From Gracilinema caldarium (GTDB lineage: Bacteria; Spirochaetota; Spirochaetia; Treponematales; Breznakiellaceae): DNA of 64,000 nt. A program made the position numbers and the translations under genes. The stretch covers positions 112,992 to 176,991 of the forward strand of contig NZ_JAJUHW010000001.1 in assembly GCF_029265695.1 (NCBI RefSeq), written 5' to 3'. The notes below the pieces were generated by a model. That model made no database searches and was not told the DNA's origin. It saw only the letters and a program-made list of their open reading frames with translations. Positions 1-7,354 of this stretch are shown one piece after another (the stretch's first letter is position 1; every line of letters starts with the position of its first letter).

Positions 1-1017
1 TTCACCCATGGTCCGGTCTATGGCAGGGGGGCTTACCAGGTACCGCTTGGGTACATGCATATCCCCGTCGTATTCCATCATGCCGGCGTAAACAACCTTG
101 GGCCTGCGGATCCGATCAAATTTATCAAAGTCGTCCTGCTCAAAGGCAGCGGTCATTTCTAAGGCCCGGTCTCCGCGGAAATTAAAGTAAATGACCGAAT
201 CGCCGTCTTCTATAGTACCGATTGGTTTTCCATTATCTGCAATGACAAATTCTTTCAGGTCCTGATCGATGATGCCGGGGATTTCTTTGCGGTAGGTTTC
301 CACCGCTTCTCGGGCGGATGAGAACTGGCGGGCAGTTCCCAGCACATGGGTTTTCCAACCCCGTTCTACCATTGACCAGTCGGCACCGTAGCGGTCCATA
401 GTAATCCACATGCGGCCGCCGCCGGAAGCGATGCGGGCATCAAAATCCGCATTATTAAGACTCTTAAGATAGGCCTCGAAGGGGTCAACATATTCGAGGG
501 CGCTGGTCTCGCCCACGTCCCGTCCATCAAAAAGAACATGGATCCGTACCTTTTTTACACCCTCTTCTTTTGCCCGCTGAATCATGGCTTTAAGGTGATC
601 AATATGGCTATGTACGTTGCCGTCGGAGAAGAGGCCGATAAAATGGAGTGCTCCCTTGGAGCCCTTTACGTTGTCAATTACTTCCCGCCAGGCCTTACCC
701 TGGAACATAGCACCGCTTTCGATAGACTTAGAAACCAATGCGGCTCCCTGGGAAAAGACCCGTCCGCAGCCAATGGCATTGTGGCCCACTTCGCTGTTGC
801 CCATGTCTTCGTCGGAGGGGAGTCCTACCGCTTTTCCATGGGCTTTAAGACGGGTATGGGGACTTTTTGCCTTAATCGCTTCTAGATTGTACATTTTGGA
901 ATCGGCGACCGCATCGCCTTCCTTATATTTTCCGTATCCGACCCCGTCCATTATGACAAGTACGACCGGACCTCTGCGGCCTTTCCAGGCCGGATTTTTT
1001 TTGAGGGCTTCCACCAT
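1..1017 (-). CDS. gpmI: 2,3-bisphosphoglycerate-independent phosphoglycerate mutase (partial)
   Basis: Interconverts 3- and 2-phosphoglycerate in glycolysis, using two metal ions and a phosphoserine intermediate. About 339 N-terminal codons are visible; the C-terminus lies beyond the left edge. An alkaline-phosphatase-superfamily metal motif, MDGVGYG, sits near residues 23-29, and the nucleophile motif MGNSEVGH gives the catalytic Ser at about residue 75. A second metal-site block, FNFRGDRA, is also present. The start follows an AAAGGAG ribosome site. The gene is divergent from the PII-like/Mrp operon. Identification is firm; only completeness is unknown. Confidence 0.95.
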   Translation of the reverse strand, partial: MVEALKKNPAWKGRRGPVVLVIMDGVGYGKYKEGDAVADSKMYNLEAIKAKSPHTRLKAHGKAVGLPSDEDMGNSEVGHNAIGCGRVFSQGAALVSKSIESGAMFQGKAWREVIDNVKGSKGALHFIGLFSDGNVHSHIDHLKAMIQRAKEEGVKKVRIHVLFDGRDVGETSALEYVDPFEAYLKSLNNADFDARIASGGGRMWITMDRYGADWSMVERGWKTHVLGTARQFSSAREAVETYRKEIPGIIDQDLKEFVIADNGKPIGTIEDGDSVIYFNFRGDRALEMTAAFEQDDFDKFDRIRRPKVVYAGMMEYDGDMHVPKRYLVSPPAIDRTMGE

Positions 1018-1071
1018 GGGGAACTCCTTTAATACAAATAGATTACGGAATAAAAACCGGTAATATGGTGA

Positions 1072-1099
1072 CAATTGCAAAAATAAAATACTTTTGCAA
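1072..1099. repeat. Inverted repeat in divergent gpmI/PII-like promoter region
   Basis: CAATTGCAAAA, 7 unrelated bases, then ACTTTTGCAA. The arms TTGCAAAA and TTTTGCAA pair perfectly. The same arms with the same 7-base gap recur at 19971-19998, inside a terminator. Here the element lies between divergent start codons, so it could be an operator; no regulator can be named. Confidence 0.5.
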
Positions 1100-1110
1100 G
1101 AACCTGAAAC

Positions 1111-1116
1111 TATAAT
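1111..1116 (+). promoter_or_regulatory. Candidate -10 box upstream of PII-like gene
   Basis: A perfect TATAAT about 48 nt before the ATG at 1164. No convincing -35 is placed 16-18 bp upstream; TTGCAA at 1094 is only 11 bp away. It may be an alternative promoter to the one at 1128. Confidence 0.35.
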
Positions 1117-1127
1117 ACTAAAAAAAC

Positions 1128-1157
1128 TTGACAATACCAACCGGTGCCACGGATACT
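1128..1157 (+). promoter_or_regulatory. Promoter of PII-like/EIIA/Mrp operon, leaderless geometry
   Basis: Consensus -35 TTGACA (1128-1133), an 18-bp spacer, and -10 GATACT (1152-1157, four of six matches). Only 6 nt separate the -10 from the ATG at 1164, so transcription would begin at or next to the start codon. There is no Shine-Dalgarno sequence at normal spacing; only GGGG directly adjacent to the ATG. Confidence 0.5.
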
Positions 1158-1163
1158 TGGGGT

Positions 1164-1511
1164 ATGAAACTGCTTGTTTTAATATTAAATGATGAAGCAT
1201 TTCTGGAAGAAATTCTCGAAGCCTATGTAGAAGCGGGTATCTCCCGGGCTACTATTCTTGATTCAGAAGGTATGGGCCGGTTTTTAACCTATGAGGTACC
1301 CCTTTTTGCAGATTTTAAGGATTTTATGAAGGGCAACAAACCTTACAATAAAACTATACTCTCGTTAATCGAAGACGAAGCTGTGCTGGACCAACTCGTT
1401 CCGCTTATAGAAAAAACTGTTGGTTCTTTGGAGCAGCCCGGTACGGGAATTATGTTTACGGTCCCGGTAGATTGGGTCCATGGTATATCTAAAATCTGCG
1501 TACCCGATTGA
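1164..1511 (+). CDS. PII-like (GlnB-superfamily) small signalling protein
   Basis: A 115-residue protein with the beta-alpha-beta layout of PII-like ferredoxin folds. It has a hydrophobic first strand (MKLLVLIL), a helix, a strand ending in GMGRF where the T-loop begins, and a C-terminal [10 protein letters not shown] segment resembling the GDGKIFVIPV core of PII proteins. The canonical uridylylated T-loop tyrosine motif is not seen, so this is a PII-like rather than classical GlnB protein; the ligand is unknown. It is the first gene of the EIIA/Mrp operon, with 26 bp to the next gene. That position suggests control of cation transport (inference). The ATG at 1164 is preferred over the upstream TTG because conserved strand 1 begins there. 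Confidence 0.7.
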   Translation: MKLLVLILNDEAFLEEILEAYVEAGISRATILDSEGMGRFLTYEVPLFADFKDFMKGNKPYNKTILSLIEDEAVLDQLVPLIEKTVGSLEQPGTGIMFTVPVDWVHGISKICVPD

Positions 1512-1537
1512 GCAATAAATAAAAAGGAGAGTGAGCC

Positions 1538-1993
1538 ATGGTCGATTTTTCAGGAATATTAAATGCTTCGTGTATTGCAATAGACGTGGATGCAAATAGC
1601 CGCGAAGAGGTTATCCGTAAAGCTTTAGAGCTCTTACAGCATGGACAAAAAATAACTCAGCCGGAGACTATCTATCATGATATTATGGCCAGGGAACAGC
1701 TTGCGTCTACAGCTATTGGAGAGGGTATTGCGGTTCCACATGCGCTAAGTGATTCTATGCAAAGTACGGTCATGGCGGTCATCCGGCTAAAACATCCTAT
1801 AGATTTTAATGCCCCCGACGGTAAACCGGTGGATCTCTTTTTTATAATGGCAGGTCCAAAAAATGATACGGCATACCATTTAAAGCTCCTTTCCCGGCTT
1901 GCTCGGCTGCTTCATGATCCCCATTTTCGGGAACAGGCTCGTTCAGCCGCCACTAGAGAAAACCTTGCCGCCCTGCTTTTAGAAAAAGATTAG
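1538..1993 (+). CDS. ptsN: PTS EIIA domain protein, PtsN (EIIA-Ntr) type
   Basis: A 151-residue stand-alone EIIA domain of the fructose/mannitol/Ntr family. The phosphorylatable His lies in GEGIAVPHA (about residue 68). The single-domain form, with no EIIB or EIIC genes nearby, fits a regulatory PtsN rather than a sugar carrier. In enterobacteria EIIA-Ntr controls K+ transport systems; here it sits between a PII-like gene and antiporter subunits. A similar role for the Mrp complex is an inference. A strong AAAGGAGAG ribosome site precedes the ATG, and mnhE starts 13 bp after the stop. Confidence 0.85.
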   Translation: MVDFSGILNASCIAIDVDANSREEVIRKALELLQHGQKITQPETIYHDIMAREQLASTAIGEGIAVPHALSDSMQSTVMAVIRLKHPIDFNAPDGKPVDLFFIMAGPKNDTAYHLKLLSRLARLLHDPHFREQARSAATRENLAALLLEKD

Positions 1994-2006
1994 GAGAGCT
2001 CTATTG

Positions 2007-2525
2007 ATGGAAACAAAAAAGAGTCTCTTATGGAACCTGATACGATATTTTATCACCGTCATTTTCCTTTTTATTTGCTGGATGCTTTTTTCTGCAACCC
2101 TGGATTTTCCCTATGTAATGATAGGCTTGGTGGGATCCCTAGTTATCTCCCTTTTTGTTTTTAATGTGTTTATAGAACCTCACGAAGCGGGCCGCAGATC
2201 CGTTATCCCCCGTCTTTTGCCTCTCCTCGGGTATTTCCCTTTGCTCATTCGTGCTCTTTATATTGCAAGTTTTAAAATGCTCGGTGCGGTTTTAACCGGA
2301 TCTATACAGCCCGGTATTGTACATTTTAAAAGCAGGCTCCGATCTGATTTGGCGAGGGTTGTGCTTGCTCATTCTATTACCTTTAGTCCCGGAACTATAA
2401 CCATGGATCTCGATGAGGACCATTATGTAGTTCATTGGATGTTCGCCAGCACCCGTCACTCAAAACAGGCAGGTTCTGAAATTAAAGATGCCTTGGAAAT
2501 TCAACTACGGAAAATTTGGACATGA
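2007..2525 (+). CDS. mnhE: Mrp/Mnh antiporter subunit E (MbhA-like)
   Basis: A membrane protein of 172 residues. Two hydrophobic N-terminal segments are followed by a cytoplasmic domain with the family pattern HSITFSPGTITMDLDED. MrpE belongs to the multisubunit Na+(Li+,K+)/H+ antiporter and is thought to help assembly or stabilise the complex. ATG 2007 is chosen over TTG 2004 because of spacing from AGGAG at 1992. The stop overlaps the next ATG (ATGA), indicating translational coupling. Confidence 0.88.
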   Translation: METKKSLLWNLIRYFITVIFLFICWMLFSATLDFPYVMIGLVGSLVISLFVFNVFIEPHEAGRRSVIPRLLPLLGYFPLLIRALYIASFKMLGAVLTGSIQPGIVHFKSRLRSDLARVVLAHSITFSPGTITMDLDEDHYVVHWMFASTRHSKQAGSEIKDALEIQLRKIWT

Positions 2526-2800
2526 AACACGAGATTTATTTAGTGACGAGCTGGGTATTTATCATTTGTATTGGGCTTGCCATTATTCGGCTTTTGCTCG
2601 GCCCCCTGGGTGCTGACCGGCTTGTTGCTCTCTCTGTGATTTCTTCCCTTATTTTGGCTCTCCTCGTCATGTTCGGAACTCAGGAAGGGCGGCTTCTGTA
2701 TCTGGATGTGGCTCTTCTTTATGATGTATTTGGCTTTTTGGGAATCTTGGCTATAGCCCGATTTTTTAAAGACAAAGAATCCGGAGACCGGAGGTTTTAA
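2522..2800 (+). CDS. mnhF: Mrp/Mnh antiporter subunit F (MbhB-like)
   Basis: A 92-residue protein with three hydrophobic helices and the family signature LLGPLGADRLVALSVISSL, followed by YLDVALLYDVFGFLG. It is a small structural subunit of the Mrp complex. The ATG overlaps the mnhE stop, and its own stop overlaps the mnhG ATG (TAATG), so E, F and G are coupled. Confidence 0.9.
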   Translation: MKHEIYLVTSWVFIICIGLAIIRLLLGPLGADRLVALSVISSLILALLVMFGTQEGRLLYLDVALLYDVFGFLGILAIARFFKDKESGDRRF

Positions 2801-3117
2801 TGTTACTTTTGATCGATATACTTTCCATGGCGATTGCCCTTTTAGCCTGTGTTTTTGCTATTGCGGGGACGCTAAGCCTTTTTCGCTTTCCAGATTGCTA
2901 TACCCGCTTGCAGGGCTCTTCCCTTGCTAGTTCTACCGCTCCTTTTACCATCTTTTTTCTGAGTCTTATTAATGCTGCAGATATTGCGTCGGCATTCAGA
3001 ATCCTTTTACTCATGCTCTTTTTCTTGGTGTCCTCTCCGACTACGAGCCACATTATTGTTCGCTATGCATGGTATTCGGGGGTGATACCCTGGACTAAAA
3101 AAGGACAAAAACCATGA
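2800..3117 (+). CDS. mnhG: Mrp/Mnh antiporter subunit G (MbhC-like)
   Basis: A 105-residue protein with three membrane segments and the MrpG pattern GTLSLFRFPDCYTRLQ plus a C-terminal FFLVSSPTTSHIIVRYAW. Small subunit of the multisubunit cation/proton antiporter. It overlaps both neighbours. Confidence 0.9.
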   Translation: MLLLIDILSMAIALLACVFAIAGTLSLFRFPDCYTRLQGSSLASSTAPFTIFFLSLINAADIASAFRILLLMLFFLVSSPTTSHIIVRYAWYSGVIPWTKKGQKP

Positions 3118-3344
3118 TTACCGTTCTATTGCTCTTTGTCCTTATTGGCTCCGCGTATGCCTTATTTTCCCGGGACTTATTGCATGGAACTATTGCCCTT
3201 TCTATGACCAGTGTCGTTTCAGCGCTTATATTTTATTTGCTCCATGCACCGGATGTGGCAATTACAGAGGCTGCAGTTGGCGCAGGCTTATCCACGGTGA
3301 TATTTCTCTGGGTTATTAAAAACACAAAACGGAGCGATCCATGA
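3114..3344 (+). CDS. MbhD-like subunit (DUF4040), equivalent to part of the MrpA C-terminus
   Basis: A 76-residue hydrophobic protein. Its block HAPDVAITEAAVGAGLSTV is the hallmark of the MbhD/DUF4040 domain. In conventional Mrp systems this domain is fused to the C-terminal end of the large MrpA subunit; in archaeal membrane-bound hydrogenases it is the separate MbhD subunit. Here it is separate, as in the hydrogenase module. It overlaps mnhG and the following gene by 4 bp each. Confidence 0.82.
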   Translation: MITVLLLFVLIGSAYALFSRDLLHGTIALSMTSVVSALIFYLLHAPDVAITEAAVGAGLSTVIFLWVIKNTKRSDP

Positions 3345-4072
3345 TCCGAATAATGGGACTTGGTAGTGTGCTGCTTTTGCTCGTTGTGCTAGGACCAATG
3401 ATTATACCCGATGAGTCGTGGCCAGAGGTTAACCGGAATTTCCTTGCTTTACGGGGGCTTGATGATACGGGAGCAAACAATCTGGTCTCCGCTATATATT
3501 TGGGCTACAGAGCCTATGATACGATCGGGGAAACAATAGTGCTCCTTGCTGCTGTAGCGGGAGCTCTGTATCTTATTACATCCGTATCCCCATCTGCTCA
3601 AGGGCCTGTAAATATCACAATACTTGACTCTATTGAGAAAAAAAAACATGCAACACGAACAAACGTTATTAGTATGACGACGGGGAAGCTTGCTCCGGTA
3701 GTCATGCTGTTTGGCTGGTACGTTATGTTTTTTGGACACCAATCCCCAGGGGGCGGGTTCCAGGGCGGAGTCGTTCTCGCCTCGGGGCTCCTTTTTATCG
3801 CCCTCGGGAGGGAAAAGCGTCAGGCTGCATCGATTATCACTAAAGAAAGTCTGCATACTATAGAAGTAGGTTCGCTTTTTGCGATTCTTTTTATGGTCTT
3901 TATACCACTGTTCTTTGGAGCCTTTGTATTAGAAAATCCTTTTGTTTCCGCGGAGATCACCATACCCAAAGTCTTGTATATTATAGGTTTTAATGTAGCC
4001 ATAGGCCTTAAGGTCGGTTCAGGGCTGGCGCTGCTTGGCCTTTTAATGATGGACATGAAATATGATGATTGA
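3341..4072 (+). CDS. mnhB: Fused MbhE-like + Mrp/Mnh subunit B (MbhF) protein
   Basis: A 243-residue protein combining two modules. Residues 1 to about 95 resemble MbhE (signal-anchor-like helix, then YRAYDTIGETIVLLAAVAGA). Residues about 110-243 are MrpB (GWYVMFFGHQSPGGGFQGGV, then further helices). The reading frame runs unbroken across the junction. In the Thermococcales hydrogenase module these are separate adjacent genes, MbhE and MbhF. The downstream mnhC ATG overlaps the stop. Confidence 0.82.
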   Translation: MIRIMGLGSVLLLLVVLGPMIIPDESWPEVNRNFLALRGLDDTGANNLVSAIYLGYRAYDTIGETIVLLAAVAGALYLITSVSPSAQGPVNITILDSIEKKKHATRTNVISMTTGKLAPVVMLFGWYVMFFGHQSPGGGFQGGVVLASGLLFIALGREKRQAASIITKESLHTIEVGSLFAILFMVFIPLFFGAFVLENPFVSAEITIPKVLYIIGFNVAIGLKVGSGLALLGLLMMDMKYDD

Positions 4073-4406
4073 CAGAATCCTTTTACTTGGCCTTTTTCTC
4101 CTGGGCTTTTACGGTCTTGCGGTACAAAAAAACTTGGTAAAGAAAGTATTTGCCCTTTCAATTCAAAATGCCGCAGTGGTATTGCTTTTTATCCTGGAGG
4201 GAGGCCGTATCGGTACGCACGCCCCTTTGGTTGTGGAGGGCTCAAAAACTTATGTAGATCCGGTACCCCAGGCGCTGATGCTCACCGCCATTGTGGTCGG
4301 GGTCTGTGTGAGTGCCCTGGCACTCGCATTGGTGTACCGCCTTTTCCGGGAGTACCAAACTCTTGATGTAGAAGAAATCCAGAAAAGGGCAAACAATGAG
4401 AAGTGA
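4062..4406 (+). CDS. mnhC: Mrp/Mnh antiporter subunit C (NuoK-like)
   Basis: A 114-residue, three-helix protein homologous to NuoK. It carries the MrpC patterns GFYGLAVQKNLVKKVFALSI and DPVPQALMLTAIVVGV. It works with the D subunit in cation/proton translocation. It overlaps mnhB by 11 bp and mnhD by 11 bp. Confidence 0.9.
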   Translation: MMIDRILLLGLFLLGFYGLAVQKNLVKKVFALSIQNAAVVLLFILEGGRIGTHAPLVVEGSKTYVDPVPQALMLTAIVVGVCVSALALALVYRLFREYQTLDVEEIQKRANNEK

Positions 4407-6111
4407 AGATCTGGTTATTCTAGAAATAATGCTACCTTTGGTCGGCGCTTCTTTTTGTTTTCTTGCAAAACTGATACATGCTCCGAAGGTTCAGAAAGGT
4501 CTTGAATGGATAGGGGGCATTGTTGGCCTTGCAATACCACTAGGTCTTTTATTTCTTTTATATGAACCTGTCAAAGAGGGGCCCCTGCGTTTTTTTGTAG
4601 GAAACCAGCATGAAACCATTGGCATAGAGATTCGTTTTGATGGGATGAGCTGGCTTCTTGGAATGATGGGTTTTATCAGTGCCTTGAGTGCCTGGCTCTT
4701 TTCGCGCAGTTCAGGACCGGACTCTCCAGTATTTTCCGCTTTGTTTCTTATACAAACCTTTGCGGTGACCGCAACTGCTGTCTCAGCCGATTTATTTAAC
4801 CTATTTGTCTGTTTTGAAATTCTTGGTATTGCTTCCTATGCTCTCACGGCTTTTTCAGGAAAGGGCCGGGCCTTTATGGCGGCCTTTAGCTATATGGCGG
4901 TGAGTTCCTCTGCTATGGCTATTTTTTTGTTTGGTGTTTTTGGTATTTACCGGATTACCGGCTCTCTCTCTTTTGATGCAATTGCAAGCTATATAGTTTC
5001 CGTTAATACAGAAAGCCAGATTGTGGGCATTGGTTTATCCCTGGTTTGTATTGTGGTGGCCACTGCTGTCCGTGTGGCGATCTTGCCCGTTTATGGCTGG
5101 CTCCCTGAGGCCCATGCATCTGCTCCCCATGCAATATCAGCTGTTCTCTCCGGTGTGTTGATAAAGGTGCCTCTTTTTGCGCTGGGGCGATTTTTGTTCC
5201 TGCTCATGGCAACGGTTTCTTCAGTAGATATTGTTTTTAAGGAAATCCTGGAAATCCTGAAATTTACAGGAACTCTCACCGCCCTCGTAGCAGTTATTTT
5301 TGCCCTTTCCCAGCGGGAGGCAAAGCGGCTTTTAGCCTACCATTCTATCAGCCAGATCGGATATGTGGTAAGTGCCTGGGCTATGGCGAGTCCTGTGGCA
5401 ATAGCTGCCGCATGGCTCCATGCCTTTTATCATGCTCTCTTTAAGGGTCTCCTCTTTCTCAGTGTGGGATCAGTTACCGATGCAGCAGGCTCTAAGGATG
5501 TGTATGCTGTCCGAGGTGCATATAGAACCGGATTTATTCCTACCATGAGCTTTTTTATTGGGGCCCTTTCAATTTCAGCCCTCCCTCCTTTTAACGGATT
5601 TGCAAGTAAGGCCGCGGTTTCTTCACTGCATAAGGGAACATGGGAATATGTTATCCTGAGTCTTGCGTCGATCGGAACCGTCGCTTCTATGATCAAATTA
5701 AGCAGAATATTTCTCGGAAGACCGAAACCCAGGAACGATGTAGCAGCAGAAGCTGAATGGTCTGGAACACCTCAACGGATAAGAGGCTTTTGGTTTAAGG
5801 TTTCATTGCTTATATTCTCTGCTGCCTGTGTTGTCACAGGTCTTTTTGCTCCCAAGATAGGGGCTCTGGCAGGGCATTTAACAGGTACAGATTACAATCC
5901 GGTACCAGTATCATTATTTTCCGTACCAGCTTTGCAGGGTGCGTTAATGCTCCTTGTTCAAGGGGGCTTATTATATCTTTTTGTCGTAAGCAAACCGGGA
6001 AAAACGATCACCCATGCAATAGAAGAACGACGTCCCAGCTTTGCAGGGCTTCTGTTTGCTTTTTCCCTTGCCCTCGGTGCGCTGGGAGCGCTTGTTTTGT
6101 TCCGTCATTAA
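4396..6111 (+). CDS. mnhD: Mrp/Mnh antiporter subunit D (NuoN/NuoM-like, MbhH-like)
   Basis: A 571-residue polytopic proton/cation-translocating subunit of the NuoL/M/N family. Visible family blocks are FNLFVCFEILGIASYALTAF (with the membrane glutamate), YGWLPEAHASAPHAISAVLS, KRLLAYHSISQIGYVV and FYHALFKGLLFLSVGS. It is the only large antiporter-type subunit in the operon, since no MrpA/NuoL-type gene is present. It ends the operon and is followed 9 bp later by the stop of the convergent SpoIIE gene, with no obvious terminator. Confidence 0.93.
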   Translation: MRSEDLVILEIMLPLVGASFCFLAKLIHAPKVQKGLEWIGGIVGLAIPLGLLFLLYEPVKEGPLRFFVGNQHETIGIEIRFDGMSWLLGMMGFISALSAWLFSRSSGPDSPVFSALFLIQTFAVTATAVSADLFNLFVCFEILGIASYALTAFSGKGRAFMAAFSYMAVSSSAMAIFLFGVFGIYRITGSLSFDAIASYIVSVNTESQIVGIGLSLVCIVVATAVRVAILPVYGWLPEAHASAPHAISAVLSGVLIKVPLFALGRFLFLLMATVSSVDIVFKEILEILKFTGTLTALVAVIFALSQREAKRLLAYHSISQIGYVVSAWAMASPVAIAAAWLHAFYHALFKGLLFLSVGSVTDAAGSKDVYAVRGAYRTGFIPTMSFFIGALSISALPPFNGFASKAAVSSLHKGTWEYVILSLASIGTVASMIKLSRIFLGRPKPRNDVAAEAEWSGTPQRIRGFWFKVSLLIFSAACVVTGLFAPKIGALAGHLTGTDYNPVPVSLFSVPALQGALMLLVQGGLLYLFVVSKPGKTITHAIEERRPSFAGLLFAFSLALGALGALVLFRH

Positions 6112-6120
6112 CAGGGAATG

Positions 6121-7290
6121 TTAAAAACGGATATCCACCATGGTGATATCATCGGCCAGATGGGATTCACCGATCCAGCGATTTACTTCCTCATCGATCC
6201 GTTGCGATATTTCAGAGAGGGGTGTTTTATATAGTCCCCTCAAAAGTTCAATGGTTTTTTCTTCTCCGTAGCGTTCGCCGAAGGGATCGGTCATATCGGT
6301 TAGACCATCGGAATATGCGGTGATTCTGAGCCCCTTCACGATGGGGAGTGAAATTGGCGCTTCGTTCACGAGTTTTTCTTCGATACCCAGGGGCGGTAGG
6401 TTTGGCCGGGCAATTTTACAAGCGATTTTCTTTTCTTCTTCCTGGGGAATAAAAACGAGAACCGGAGAGAAACCGCAGTTGTGAACTTCCACAGAGTTTG
6501 CATCAAAATCGATATAGAAGAGTACGGCGGCAACAAATACATCATCGGGATTCACTTCCTTAATCATGGCATTAATAAGCCCCGTGGTTTTGCGCGGATC
6601 TCCTTCATAGGCAAATAATTTAAAGGCTGCAAAAAAGGCTCCCAATGCGGTTGTTGCGAGGGAACCAGAAATGTTTTTACCTGCCACGTCAAAGCATGCG
6701 ACCAGGTACCTGTTGGGGCCGATCCGGGCAGCACGATAAAAATCGCCGCCTACTTCGTGGGCCATGCGGTTATAAAATATGAGCCTGTACCGTGGATCCT
6801 CCGGGATGGGTTTGCTTAAAAGGTATTGCTGTATTTCTCCCGCCCGTCTGAGATCCTGGGCTCGAATTTCGTTAAGGTGCTCCAGCATTTGCCGTAAGTT
6901 TACGATTCCAAGGTAACTGCGATGGTGCTGGACTATGTACCATCCTGGATCATCGCCCTGGGTTTCCTTGAGGCCCTCGGCCACAATACGGTCCACATAA
7001 TCGGTGGCCTCTACGGTTTTGCGGGCCGGAATGACATAGGCGTCCAGGTCTTTCTGCCAGAAACGTTTCCAGGTAGATTCAACAATCTCTTCGAGAACAT
7101 GCCGTGGAACCACCCCGAGGACTGCCCCGTCCCGCTCGATAGGAAGTACTTCAAGCTCTGGCCGGTCAGAAAGGAGCTCCAGGGCCCAGCCTGCTTCAGA
7201 ACCGGCACTAAGAGGTTCAACACAATCGGCAATATAACCTACTTGCAAAGGTGAAAACAGTCTCCCGATATCGCGGGCCTTCGTAGTCAT
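6121..7290 (-). CDS. SpoIIE/PP2C-family serine phosphatase with N-terminal sensor domain
   Basis: A 389-residue protein. Residues 1 to about 150 look like a pair of CBS-like or related ligand-binding modules (VLPIERDGAVLGVV, YIVQHHRSYLGIVNL). Residues about 165-389 form the SpoIIE phosphatase domain, with the metal motifs EVGGDFY, CFDVAGKN, AYSDGLTD and HLADDITMV. Such proteins dephosphorylate anti-sigma-factor antagonists or similar partners in partner-switching pathways; no partner gene is nearby. An AGGAG site precedes the ATG. It converges on mnhD. Confidence 0.85.
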   Translation of the reverse strand: MTTKARDIGRLFSPLQVGYIADCVEPLSAGSEAGWALELLSDRPELEVLPIERDGAVLGVVPRHVLEEIVESTWKRFWQKDLDAYVIPARKTVEATDYVDRIVAEGLKETQGDDPGWYIVQHHRSYLGIVNLRQMLEHLNEIRAQDLRRAGEIQQYLLSKPIPEDPRYRLIFYNRMAHEVGGDFYRAARIGPNRYLVACFDVAGKNISGSLATTALGAFFAAFKLFAYEGDPRKTTGLINAMIKEVNPDDVFVAAVLFYIDFDANSVEVHNCGFSPVLVFIPQEEEKKIACKIARPNLPPLGIEEKLVNEAPISLPIVKGLRITAYSDGLTDMTDPFGERYGEEKTIELLRGLYKTPLSEISQRIDEEVNRWIGESHLADDITMVDIRF

Positions 7291-7354
7291 ATCATTTCTC
7301 CTGTTTTTGTTTACTTTTGGAGCATTATACTATAAAACAGTAAAAGGGGGTACT

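Noticed and set aside
538-1063. Plus-strand reading frames opposite gpmI
   Set aside because: Shadow frames of the conserved gpmI coding strand, with no ribosome site or recognisable protein.
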